A DNA stretch of 64,000 bases from Asanoa iriomotensis (GTDB lineage Bacteria; Actinomycetota; Actinomycetes; Mycobacteriales; Micromonosporaceae), in the NCBI RefSeq assembly GCF_016862515.1, contig NZ_BONC01000022.1, positions 1 through 64,000 of the forward strand, in the 5' to 3' direction. The translations under genes and the position numbers were made by a program. The notes below the pieces were generated by a model, which ran no database searches, was not told the DNA's origin, and worked only from the letters and a program-made list of their open reading frames with translations. Below, piece by piece: positions 16,828 through 24,462 of the stretch; positions within the stretch are counted from its first letter, which is position 1; each line of letters starts with the position of its first letter.

Positions 16828-18414
16828 TCAGGTCCACCGGCCGGTGCCGCTCGCCCGCGCGGTGCCGAGCACCTGCTCCTGCAGGGCGAGGCGGCGCACC
16901 TTCCAGGTGGCGGTGCGCGGCACGTCCGCCCACGGCACCAGGCGCGGCTCGGCCAGCTCGGGCAGGCCGGCGACGGCGCGGGCCCAGTCCTCGGGATCGA
17001 GCGTGCCGTCCCGCATGCACAGGACCGGCACCGGCGGCTGGCCCGGCTGGGCGAGCAGGGTGACGTCCACCGCCGCCGGCAGCCGGTCCAGCAGGACGTT
17101 CTCCAGCTCGATGCAGCTGTTGCCGGGCATCATGTCGACCTCGCGGTCGAGCAGCCGGATGCGCCCGAACCCGATCCGCTCCCCGAGGTCGCCGCTGTTC
17201 CACCATGGACCCTCGGACTTGGCCTCGTAGCGGTCACTCTCGCCGAGGTAGGCCAGGCACCGGGCACGGGTGTTCACCATCAACAGCCCCGGTTTGCCGC
17301 GCGGTTGCCGCCGCCCGGTCTCCGGGTCGACAACCCGCACGCGGACGCCCGCCGCCGGCCACCCGATGTTGGTCCGGTCCCCACGGGTGTCGCCGGCGCG
17401 CACCGTGCGCCGGGTGAACAGGTTGACGATGATGCCGGTGACCTCGGACTGCCCGAGTCCCCACCCCCACACCGGAAATCGGCGGCAGGACGCGTCGAGG
17501 AACGTGCGGACGGTGCGGGCGTGCACGGCGTCGAAGGTGGTGACGTAGAGCCGCGTCTGCGCGAACAGCTCCGGCCGCCGCGCCACGAGCTCCTCCCAGC
17601 GCTGGAACATGTTCGGCAGCGCTTCCATGATCGTGGGCCGGTGCTGGTCGACCATCCGCTCGACGGTCGCGAGCCCGGGGTCGGAGATCGCCACCACCTT
17701 GCGTGGCGCCATCTTGAGCTGCGAGGCGGTCCAGGCCATCACCCGGATGTGTGCGAACGAGACCGCGGCGGCCGTCACGTCGCTGTGCCGGGTGGTCAGG
17801 AACGGGATCGGGCACCGCTCCATCCGCGCCGGGAACCGCCCGATGGCCGTGTTGGCGGTGTGCAGCACCAGCTTGGGGACGCCGGTGGTGCCGGACGTGT
17901 GCGTGGAGATCATCGGCTCGTCGGCCCCGCCGATCCGCACCGGGGCTCGGCGGCCGTCACGCAGGTCGTCGAGGGACAACGTGCCGGCGACCGGCTCGCC
18001 CACCGCGATCGTCCGCACGTTCGGATCGGCGAGCGGGCCCGCGTCCAGCAGCAGCCGGCTGCCGGCGACCACGACCGCGGGCTGCGCACGCCGGATCAGC
18101 GCCCGCACCGTCTCCACCGACGCGATCGGGGCGAGCATCACCGGCAGCGCGCCGATCCGTGCCGCACCCGCCGCCAGCAACGGCATGTCGTAGTGGTTGT
18201 CCTTGGCGACCACCACGCGGTCGCCGGCGCGCAGCCCCGCCGCGTAGAGGCAGTCGGCGAGCCGGTCCACCGTCGTCGCGAGCGCCGCGCCGTCGTACAC
18301 GGTGCCGGAATCGGGCGCGACGTCCAAAGGCCGATCCAGGTGTACGACGGTCTGCCGGCCACGTTCCGCGTGCCAGTGGAAGACATTGCCGATGTGGAAA
18401 GGGGAACGTCCCAT
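16828..18414 (-). CDS. Acyl-adenylate-forming ligase (acyl/aryl-CoA or ACP ligase)
   Basis: 528 residues; GGAG eight bases before the ATG. ANL-superfamily order is seen: the core AMP loop STHTSGTTGVPKLVLHT (about residues 171-187), WGWGLGQSEVTG (A5-like), WWNSGDLGERIG (A7-like Asp) and RLLDREVDMM in the hinge. The C-terminal catalytic Lys would fall near the TWKVRR end. It activates a carboxylic acid as the AMP ester and passes it to CoA or a carrier protein. With an ACP and KAS III in the same unit, an aminobenzoate starter is plausible, but a fatty or other acid cannot be excluded. It lies 13 bp downstream of the UbiA gene. Confidence 0.82.
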   Translation of the reverse strand: MGRSPFHIGNVFHWHAERGRQTVVHLDRPLDVAPDSGTVYDGAALATTVDRLADCLYAAGLRAGDRVVVAKDNHYDMPLLAAGAARIGALPVMLAPIASVETVRALIRRAQPAVVVAGSRLLLDAGPLADPNVRTIAVGEPVAGTLSLDDLRDGRRAPVRIGGADEPMISTHTSGTTGVPKLVLHTANTAIGRFPARMERCPIPFLTTRHSDVTAAAVSFAHIRVMAWTASQLKMAPRKVVAISDPGLATVERMVDQHRPTIMEALPNMFQRWEELVARRPELFAQTRLYVTTFDAVHARTVRTFLDASCRRFPVWGWGLGQSEVTGIIVNLFTRRTVRAGDTRGDRTNIGWPAAGVRVRVVDPETGRRQPRGKPGLLMVNTRARCLAYLGESDRYEAKSEGPWWNSGDLGERIGFGRIRLLDREVDMMPGNSCIELENVLLDRLPAAVDVTLLAQPGQPPVPVLCMRDGTLDPEDWARAVAGLPELAEPRLVPWADVPRTATWKVRRLALQEQVLGTARASGTGRWT

Positions 18415-18426
18415 GCCGAAAGCTCC

Positions 18427-19407
18427 TTATCCGGCGAACAGGTTGGCCACGGCGAGGCCGAGGAATCCGAGGTCGTAGGCCACGAACGCGGCGACCCGCG
18501 CGGTGCGCCAGCGGTCACGCGCGATCGCCAGGTAGAGCTGGGCGGCGTGCAGCGCGGTGGCCGGCACCAGGGCCGCGCCCGTCCACCAGGGCATCGTCGG
18601 CGACGTGGCGAGCGCGGCGATCGTCGTCACGGAGACGACCAGGTAGGCCACCAGCGCGCCCTTGACCACCCACATAGGCGCGGCGACGGGCAGCGTGCGC
18701 CGGCCGACCGCCGCGTCACCGTCGCGATCGCCCACATTGGAGCAGGAGACGAGCATGACCAGCCACAGGCCCATCAGCACGCCCTGCAGGACGCCGACCG
18801 ACGTCCAGCGGCCCTCCACCGCGAGGTACGGGAACAGGAACCCGCCCACGGTGCCCACCCCGAGCAGGAGCTCCGAGCCGCCGAGACGATAGCTGAACCG
18901 CAGGCCCCCGGAGTACTGCGGACCCAGCACCGCACAGGCGACGAAGATGACCACGGCGGAGAGCGGCACGTCCCAACCGAGCGCGGCGAACGCCGCGACG
19001 CCGGTGACCGCGGCGAAGGCGCCGGCGACCACCGCGAAGACGACCGCCTGGCGTTCCGAGATGGCCCCGCTGAGCAGGGGCTTGCGGCGGATGTCCCGGC
19101 GGAACCCGGGTCGGGTGTAGTTCGCCGCGTCGCTGCCGTTGCGCAGCCCGACGAGATCGTCCACCGTGGCCGTCAGGGCCACGATGCCGGCCGACGACAG
19201 GAGGAACAGGGCCAGCGCGGGCACGGCGCCCGGCCGCGCGAGCGCCGCCGGGCTCACCAGCAGCGCGGCCAGCGTCCACGGAAAGAAGTGCAGGTAGACC
19301 GATACCTTCGAGATGCGGACCAGACCCACCACGGTCTGCCAGCGCGACGGGACGAGCCGGTCCGCGGCGAGCACGGGCAGCACGCTGCCCGGTTGATTTC
19401 CGCTCAT
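18427..19407 (-). CDS. UbiA-family membrane prenyltransferase
   Basis: 326 residues with eight or nine hydrophobic helices. The first Asp-rich motif is a variant (VDDLVGLRNGSD), the second (NVGDRDGDAAVGRRTL) is canonical for UbiA enzymes, which bind the Mg-diphosphate of a prenyl donor and alkylate an aromatic acceptor. Relatives include menaquinone and aurachin-type prenyltransferases. A polyprenyl diphosphate synthase gene lies 26 bp upstream and an acyl ligase plus a Pyr4-like cyclase downstream, indicating a prenylated aromatic made for cyclisation rather than a respiratory quinone. Which aminobenzoate-derived ring is the acceptor is not shown by the sequence. Confidence 0.88.
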   Translation of the reverse strand: MSGNQPGSVLPVLAADRLVPSRWQTVVGLVRISKVSVYLHFFPWTLAALLVSPAALARPGAVPALALFLLSSAGIVALTATVDDLVGLRNGSDAANYTRPGFRRDIRRKPLLSGAISERQAVVFAVVAGAFAAVTGVAAFAALGWDVPLSAVVIFVACAVLGPQYSGGLRFSYRLGGSELLLGVGTVGGFLFPYLAVEGRWTSVGVLQGVLMGLWLVMLVSCSNVGDRDGDAAVGRRTLPVAAPMWVVKGALVAYLVVSVTTIAALATSPTMPWWTGAALVPATALHAAQLYLAIARDRWRTARVAAFVAYDLGFLGLAVANLFAG

Positions 19408-19433
19408 GTTCCTGTCTCCCTCACGAGGGATCG

Positions 19434-20507
19434 TCAGCGGTCGCGGTAGGCGACCAGCCGGGCCATCTCGATCAGCTCTTCCCGCCAGCCCGCCGCCAGC
19501 GGTGCCTGGGCGATGGCCCGGCAGCCGTCGTCGACGAGCTGGTCGATGTGTCGTTCGATGTCGACCCGCACGCCGGTCTCGCGCAAGCGGCTGCGCAGCC
19601 GGCCCGCACCCGCGTCGCCCGCGCGGACCAGGTCACGGATGCCGAGGTCGCGTTGCATGGCCGCACCCAGCAGGAGGGTCATCTTGTGCTGGGCGAGGTC
19701 GAGCCCGTCCGGCTTGCCGCTGACCTGACCGTCGCCGAACGCGTCGATGAGGTCGTCGCGGAGCTGGAACGCCTCGCCGATCGCCGAGCCGTACGCCTCG
19801 AACGCGTCGCTCAGGTCGGGCCGGCCCGCGATCGCCGCGCCCAGCTCGAGCGGCCGGTGAATCGTGTAGCGGCCGGACTTCGTCACGGCGATCCACCGCG
19901 CCAACTGGGGGTCCACCGGGAACTCGGCGGCGGCCGCGACGTGGACGTCGACGAACTGCCCGACGATCAGCTCGGTCCGCAGCTCCGCCCAGAGCGCGTC
20001 GACCAGCGGCGGGGCGGCCGCCATGAACTGGTCGGCGTACACCAGGGCCAGATCACCGGCCAGGACGGCGACGCCCTCGCCGTAGCGGCGGTCCTCGCCG
20101 CGCCAGCCGCACAGCCGGTGGGTCGCCGAGTGCCGCTCGTGCACGGTGGGCACACCCCGCCGGCGGGTCGCGGCGTCCATGATGTCGTCGTGGATCAACG
20201 CGGCGGCGTGCAGCAGCTCCAACGCCACCGCCGCCCGCAGGACCCGATGGTCCTCCGGGTCGCCGCCCGCCGCCAGGTAGCCGCTGAGGCAGAACGCCGG
20301 GCGGACCCGCTTGCCGCCGGCACCGACGAGGTCGGCGACCGATCCGACGAGGTCCGCGGCCTGGCTGTACGCCTTGGACCGCCGTTCCCGCTCGGCCCGG
20401 AAGAACTCGTGCAGCCGCTTCTCCAGCAGCTCCATCAGGTGCCCGAGAAGTTTCCGGGGTGGCGCCGCCGGGGCGTTGTTGCCCGGCTTGGTATCTATCG
20501 TGGTCAC
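19434..20507 (-). CDS. Polyprenyl diphosphate synthase 1
   Basis: 357 residues from a GTG preceded by GGGGGAG. A trans-isoprenyl diphosphate synthase with both Asp-rich motifs: LIHDDIMD (first) and QLRDDLIDAFGD (second), plus GGKRVRPAF near residue 65. It condenses DMAPP with IPP to give FPP or GGPP. Small residues precede the first motif (LLHAAALIHDD), so chain length cannot be fixed by eye. It is one of two such genes in the region; this one is coupled to UbiA and the Pyr4-like cyclase and probably supplies that branch. Confidence 0.9.
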   Translation of the reverse strand: MTTIDTKPGNNAPAAPPRKLLGHLMELLEKRLHEFFRAERERRSKAYSQAADLVGSVADLVGAGGKRVRPAFCLSGYLAAGGDPEDHRVLRAAVALELLHAAALIHDDIMDAATRRRGVPTVHERHSATHRLCGWRGEDRRYGEGVAVLAGDLALVYADQFMAAAPPLVDALWAELRTELIVGQFVDVHVAAAAEFPVDPQLARWIAVTKSGRYTIHRPLELGAAIAGRPDLSDAFEAYGSAIGEAFQLRDDLIDAFGDGQVSGKPDGLDLAQHKMTLLLGAAMQRDLGIRDLVRAGDAGAGRLRSRLRETGVRVDIERHIDQLVDDGCRAIAQAPLAAGWREELIEMARLVAYRDR

Positions 20508-20542
20508 GTAGTCTCCCCCGTGCTACGGATGCTGACGGCTGG

Positions 20543-20719
20543 CTACGAACGCTCGGTGCGTTCCACGCGCGGTGAGATCGGCACGGCGACGACGGCCGGC
20601 CATAGTGGACACAGTCCGACCAGGACCGACCCGTCGCCGACGACGATCAGGTTCCACGGCCGGTCCGGCGGGCGCGGCCGAGGAACCCGCTCGGCCGGCC
20701 CGTCCACCGTGGACGTCAT
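20543..20719 (-). CDS. Small protein coupled to the StrR-type regulator gene
   Basis: 58 residues. The ATG overlaps the regulator stop codon as ATGA, with GAGGAG upstream, the hallmark of translational coupling. The protein is Pro/Arg-rich at the N-terminus with a hydrophobic centre (LIVVGDGSVLVGLCPLWPAVVAVPI) and no recognised domain. Function unknown. Its start context is better than its composition, so it may be real but is unproven. Confidence 0.45.
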   Translation of the reverse strand: MTSTVDGPAERVPRPRPPDRPWNLIVVGDGSVLVGLCPLWPAVVAVPISPRVERTERS

Positions 20720-21711
20720 TCCTGCTCCTCGAGCTCGTTCGCGAGCGCGAGCCAGGCTCCGGCGCACGACCGGGCGAGCTCCGCCACGGACTTGCGCCAA
20801 TGGGGCGGCACGGCGCCGATGAGCTCACCCCACTGCGTGGGCTCGACGACGTGTGCGTCGACCCAGCGGACGAACGCGCGCCCGTTCTCGGCGTACTTCA
20901 CCGCGGGATCCTTGATCAGGTTGCCCCGCACCGACGGCCACTGGACGTTCTGCCGCGCGCCGACCGTCCTGCCGCGCGGCTGCGTCCCGGTCTCGTCGCC
21001 CACCGGCGGCCGCCGGTCGGCGGGGCCGCGCTGGAGCGGCAGCACCGGGTCGTGGCCGGCCTGCAGGCGCGCCCGGACGTCCCGCGCCGTACCGACCGAG
21101 ACGCCGGCCTCCTCGGCGATGGCCCGCAACGGCGCGTCGGGCTTCATGGCGATGACCGCGCTGGCCCGTCGCCGCCCCGACGATCCGTCGATCGGGCGGA
21201 CGCGCCCGTCCCGGCCCACCCTGGCGCCGTCGAGCCCCGCGGGCAGCACCATGCGACGCCGGATCGAGCTCACCGTGGTGGGCGACAGTCCGGTCGCGGT
21301 GGCGACGGCCCGGTCCGACCACTGTGGATACAACTCGAGCACGCGGGTGGCGGCCGACTCCCGATCGGCCAACGAGAGCGGCAGGCCGTGCGTGATGTTG
21401 GCGCCGACCGAGTGCAGGAACGCCGCCGCGTCGTCGCCGTCGAAGAACGTGACGGGGATGGTCTCGTCGCCGCGGAGCTTCGCCGCGCGCAACCGGTGCA
21501 TCCCGTCGATCACCCGCATCGTGCCGCGGTGCACGACGATCGGCGGCAGCTCCCGCACCGCCACCAGCAGCAGCACGTGCTCGGGATTCTCCCCGGCCAG
21601 CCGCGGCGAGTCGCCTGGTAACAACGACGACACCGAGACCCAGACGGGGTCATCCGGCGTACGCGCCAGGACTATGCTTTCTGCTTGCGGCTCCTCGACC
21701 TTGCTCGACAT
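20716..21711 (-). CDS. StrR/NovG-type ParB-like pathway-specific activator
   Basis: 331 residues from the ATG at 21711 (an in-frame GTG at 21723 is possible). A ParB/sulfiredoxin-like N-terminal part contains RVIDGMHRLRAAKLRGD and FFDGDDAAAFLHSV; the HGLPLSLADR segment follows, then a helix-turn-helix (WSDRAVATATGLSPTTVSSI). This order is that of StrR, NovG and glycopeptide-cluster regulators, which activate antibiotic genes by binding GTTCNACTG-N11-CNGTNGAAC sites. Exactly such a site occurs at 52131-52159 before the first LuxR gene. Codon 31 is TTA (21619-21621), so translation may depend on bldA tRNA. A cluster palindrome lies 140 bp upstream. Confidence 0.88.
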   Translation of the reverse strand: MSSKVEEPQAESIVLARTPDDPVWVSVSSLLPGDSPRLAGENPEHVLLLVAVRELPPIVVHRGTMRVIDGMHRLRAAKLRGDETIPVTFFDGDDAAAFLHSVGANITHGLPLSLADRESAATRVLELYPQWSDRAVATATGLSPTTVSSIRRRMVLPAGLDGARVGRDGRVRPIDGSSGRRRASAVIAMKPDAPLRAIAEEAGVSVGTARDVRARLQAGHDPVLPLQRGPADRRPPVGDETGTQPRGRTVGARQNVQWPSVRGNLIKDPAVKYAENGRAFVRWVDAHVVEPTQWGELIGAVPPHWRKSVAELARSCAGAWLALANELEEQE

Positions 21712-21850
21712 CCGGACACTCACCTATCAGTAGGTAGGGTTGGTGTATGGACGGCAGTCGATACTGCGGGCAGTGCAGCCTGCCTTCGGAATCATCGCCA
21801 GCGGGCCTCGCCAAGAGCAACACCGGCCGGGGTCGAGCGTGGGTAGTTGT

Positions 21851-21872
21851 GCACTACTCGATCAGGTAGTGC
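21851..21872. promoter_or_regulatory. Cluster palindrome 2
   Basis: ACTACT-CGATCA-GGTAGT with matching GC/GC outer bases makes a 22-bp imperfect palindrome. It overlaps the last codons of the DAHP synthase gene and lies 140 bp upstream of the StrR-type gene, which it probably controls. The nearby GCAGTCGATACTGC (21754-21767) is a second short palindrome in the same gap. Confidence 0.6.
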
Positions 21873-23067
21873 CCGACGACCAGGCCTCGATCAGGGTGGC
21901 GGCCTGCCGCGGGTTGAGCCGCGGGTCGCACAGCGACGTGTAGAAACGCTGGAGGTCGTCCTCGTCCTCCACCGGTCCACCGACGCATTCCGTCACGTCC
22001 TCCGCCGCGACCTCGATGTGCAGACCGGCGGCGCGCTGCCCGTGCGCGTCGAGGATCTCCCGGCACCGGACGGCCTCGGTGGTCATGTCGCCCAGGTAGC
22101 GGGTCTTCAGTCCGGTCGGCAGCTTCACCGTGTTGCCGTGCATGGGGTCGCTCAGCCAGATCGCCGGGTGCCCGGCGCCGGCCACGGCGCGGACGATCGG
22201 CGGCAGTGCCTCCGCGATCCGGTCCCGGCCCATCCGCACGATCAGGACGAGCCGACCGGGCTCGCGCCGCGGGTCGAGCGCCGCGCAGACCGCCAGGACC
22301 TCCTCGGGTTTCGCCCTCGGCCCGATCTTGCATCCGACCGGGTTGACCACGGACGCGAGCATGGCGATGTGCGCGCCGTCCGGCTGACGGGTGCGCTCGC
22401 CCACCCACGGCAGGTGGGTCGAGCCCAGGTAGCGATCGCCCGAGTCCGGCTCTCGCCGGATCAACCGGGACTCGTAGTCGACGACCAGCGCCTCGTGGCT
22501 CGACCACGGGCCGTCCGCCGGAACCGCGCGGCCGTCGCCCTGCCGGTAGGTCCGCACGACCCGCTGCACGAGGTCGCTGGCCTCGTACGCCCACACCATC
22601 CGGCGGGGATGGGACTTGCGCGTCTCCGACGTGCCGATGTCCGAATTGATCATGTGACCGCGGAACGACGGTATCCGCACGGCTTCGTACCATTCGGTGG
22701 CCGCGGACCGCGGTTTGGCGAACTGTCCACCCAGCCGGCCGACCCGGACGACGGTCCTGCCGCTGAGCGCGGCGAGCCGGTCGCCGAGCGAGTCGATGAC
22801 CTTCAGCTTCTCCGACGTGTGCCGCGGCGTGCACTCGTAGAAGCTTTCGGCGCAGTCGCCGAGTTGGAGCAGGAGGGCGTCGGTGTTCGCCAACGCCTCC
22901 CGCAACTGCCGAATCTCCGTCGCCGGCACCAGCGCCGGCGCCGAGGCCAGGAAGCGACAGGCTTCGTCGTACGCGGGATGGTCACGCCATTCCGGTTGCT
23001 GGACCGCCGGCAGGGTCTCCCACGGCCCGAGTGCCACGAGGTCCGCGAACGAGCCGGGCTGCTGCAT
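21862..23067 (-). CDS. Class II DAHP synthase (PhzC/plant-type)
   Basis: 401 residues; GGAGG before the ATG. Family signatures include LQLGDCAESF (metal-binding Cys), VRVGRLGGQFAKPRS, GDRYLGSTHLPWVGERTR, NPVGCKIGP and IWLSDPMHGNT. It condenses phosphoenolpyruvate with erythrose 4-phosphate, the first step of the shikimate pathway. As in phenazine clusters, a dedicated copy boosts chorismate supply, here for the PhzE/PhzD/dehydrogenase route to 3-hydroxyanthranilate. At about 400 residues it lacks the N-terminal extensions linked to feedback control in the mycobacterial enzyme. It is last in the block that starts with the DUF485 gene. Confidence 0.93.
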   Translation of the reverse strand: MQQPGSFADLVALGPWETLPAVQQPEWRDHPAYDEACRFLASAPALVPATEIRQLREALANTDALLLQLGDCAESFYECTPRHTSEKLKVIDSLGDRLAALSGRTVVRVGRLGGQFAKPRSAATEWYEAVRIPSFRGHMINSDIGTSETRKSHPRRMVWAYEASDLVQRVVRTYRQGDGRAVPADGPWSSHEALVVDYESRLIRREPDSGDRYLGSTHLPWVGERTRQPDGAHIAMLASVVNPVGCKIGPRAKPEEVLAVCAALDPRREPGRLVLIVRMGRDRIAEALPPIVRAVAGAGHPAIWLSDPMHGNTVKLPTGLKTRYLGDMTTEAVRCREILDAHGQRAAGLHIEVAAEDVTECVGGPVEDEDDLQRFYTSLCDPRLNPRQAATLIEAWSSGTT

Positions 23068-23107
23068 GTGTCCTCCAGGTCGGTGGCTCAGGACGCGCGA
23101 GCCTGGT

Positions 23108-23359
23108 TCAGGCTTGGACGCCTTTGGCCTCGAGCATCGCCACGGTGCCGGCGATGGTGGCGGCGTCGCGCATCTCCTCCTCGGTGACGAAGACGTCGTA
23201 GCGACCGCTCAGCGCGACGGCGACCTCGACCATGACGAGCGAGTCCAGGTCGAGGCTGTCGTAGGAGGTCTCGGCGGTGATGTCGTCCGGCGCTCCGTAC
23301 TGGTCGGTCATCAGCTTCAGGAGATCGTCGGTCAGGGTCTGCCGGGTGCGCGTACTCAT
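23108..23359 (-). CDS. Acyl carrier protein
   Basis: 83 residues, acidic, with LDLDSLVMVEV; Ser40 is the expected 4'-phosphopantetheine site. It is a discrete type II ACP between a KAS III and a DAHP synthase gene. It probably carries an aryl or malonyl group for the adjacent KAS III and is loaded by one of the two adenylating ligases. No phosphopantetheinyl transferase gene is in the window. Confidence 0.88.
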   Translation of the reverse strand: MSTRTRQTLTDDLLKLMTDQYGAPDDITAETSYDSLDLDSLVMVEVAVALSGRYDVFVTEEEMRDAATIAGTVAMLEAKGVQA

Positions 23360-23406
23360 GTTCGGTCTGCCTCTCTGCTCGTTCCGAATGCGAAATGAAT
23401 GAATGG

Positions 23407-24420
23407 TCAGACGACGTGCAGGTCAGGCCAGATCAGCGCCGCGGCACCCCAGGTCAGGCCGCCGCCGAACGCGGTCAGCAGGACCCGCGACCCCGGGGCC
23501 AGGGTGCCCGCGGCGGCGGCGTCGGACAGGGCGAGCGGAATCGACGCCGCCGAGGTGTTGCCGACCCGGTCGACGTTGACGACGGCCCGTTCCTCGGGCA
23601 GGCCCAGCCGCTGCGCCAGGGCCTTGAGGATCCGGATGTTCGCCTGGTGACCGACCAGGTGGTCGACGGACTCCGTCGGCCAGCCGATCCGGTCCAGCAG
23701 CGCGGACGCCGACCCGCCCATCCGGGTGACCGCCTCGGCGAACACCTTCGTGCCCTGCATGGTGAAGTAGCGGTCCCGCTGATCCGGCTCACCATTGGCC
23801 CGCTCGCGCGACCCGCCGCCCGGTATCAGGATCAGGTCCCGCCCCGACCCGTCGGAGCCGAGATCGACACCGAGCAGCACCCCGGCGCGGTCGGCGTCGG
23901 GCACGGCCGATAGCACGACCGCGCCGGCGCCGTCGCCGAAGATGACCGACGTCGTGCGGTCGGCCGGGTCGAGGATGGTCGAGTACGTCTCGGCCCCGAT
24001 GACCAGCACCCGCCGCGCCTGTCCCGCGACGATCTGGGCCGACGCGGTGGCGAGGGCGTAGACGAACCCCGAACACACCGCGGCGATGTCGTACGCGGCG
24101 ACGGTGCCGAGCCCCAGGCGCGCGGCGACCTGCGGTGCGGTGGCCGGGCAGGGGTGGTCGGGTGTCGTGGTCGCCAGCACGACCGCGTCCACGGCGCCCG
24201 GCGCCAGCGGCAGGTTCGCGGACTTCAGCGCCCGGTGTCCGGCCTCGACGGCGAGGTCGCCGGTGGCCACGCCGGGTGCCGCCCAGTGGCGGGTGCGGAT
24301 CCCGGTCCGGGTGGTGATCCACTCCTCGGAGGTGTCGAAGGTGCCGGCGAGCTCTTCGTTGGTGACCCGGCGGGGCGGCAGGTAGCTGCCCAGACCGGCG
24401 AGTGCGGCGTAGCGCGTCAT
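23407..24420 (-). CDS. KAS III-like 3-oxoacyl-ACP synthase
   Basis: 337 residues with the intact FabH triad: Cys116 in AAVCSGFVYA, His in LVGHQANIRI and Asn in VDRVGNTSAAS. It should perform Claisen condensation of an acyl-CoA/ACP with malonyl-ACP, or (as in CerJ-type relatives) O- or N-acyl transfer. PqsD, a KAS III relative, extends anthraniloyl thioesters on the way to quinolones. With an ACP, an acyl ligase and an aminobenzoate pathway nearby, extension or transfer of an aminobenzoyl group is a reasonable inference. A dedicated malonyl source is not seen. Confidence 0.88.
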   Translation of the reverse strand: MTRYAALAGLGSYLPPRRVTNEELAGTFDTSEEWITTRTGIRTRHWAAPGVATGDLAVEAGHRALKSANLPLAPGAVDAVVLATTTPDHPCPATAPQVAARLGLGTVAAYDIAAVCSGFVYALATASAQIVAGQARRVLVIGAETYSTILDPADRTTSVIFGDGAGAVVLSAVPDADRAGVLLGVDLGSDGSGRDLILIPGGGSRERANGEPDQRDRYFTMQGTKVFAEAVTRMGGSASALLDRIGWPTESVDHLVGHQANIRILKALAQRLGLPEERAVVNVDRVGNTSAASIPLALSDAAAAGTLAPGSRVLLTAFGGGLTWGAAALIWPDLHVV

Positions 24421-24462
24421 GCGAGGTGCCCCTCGGGTCGTGCGGATCAGGTCAACCGGCGC

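Noticed and set aside
16819-19449. Very long plus-strand open frame (876 codons)
   Set aside because: It is antisense to the ligase and UbiA genes, Arg/His/Pro-rich, with no domain; an artefact of high GC third positions in the real genes.
19434-20507. Polyprenyl synthase and UbiA as respiratory quinone genes
   Set aside because: Linked to a Pyr4-like cyclase, acyl ligase and pathway regulator, not to menaquinone genes.
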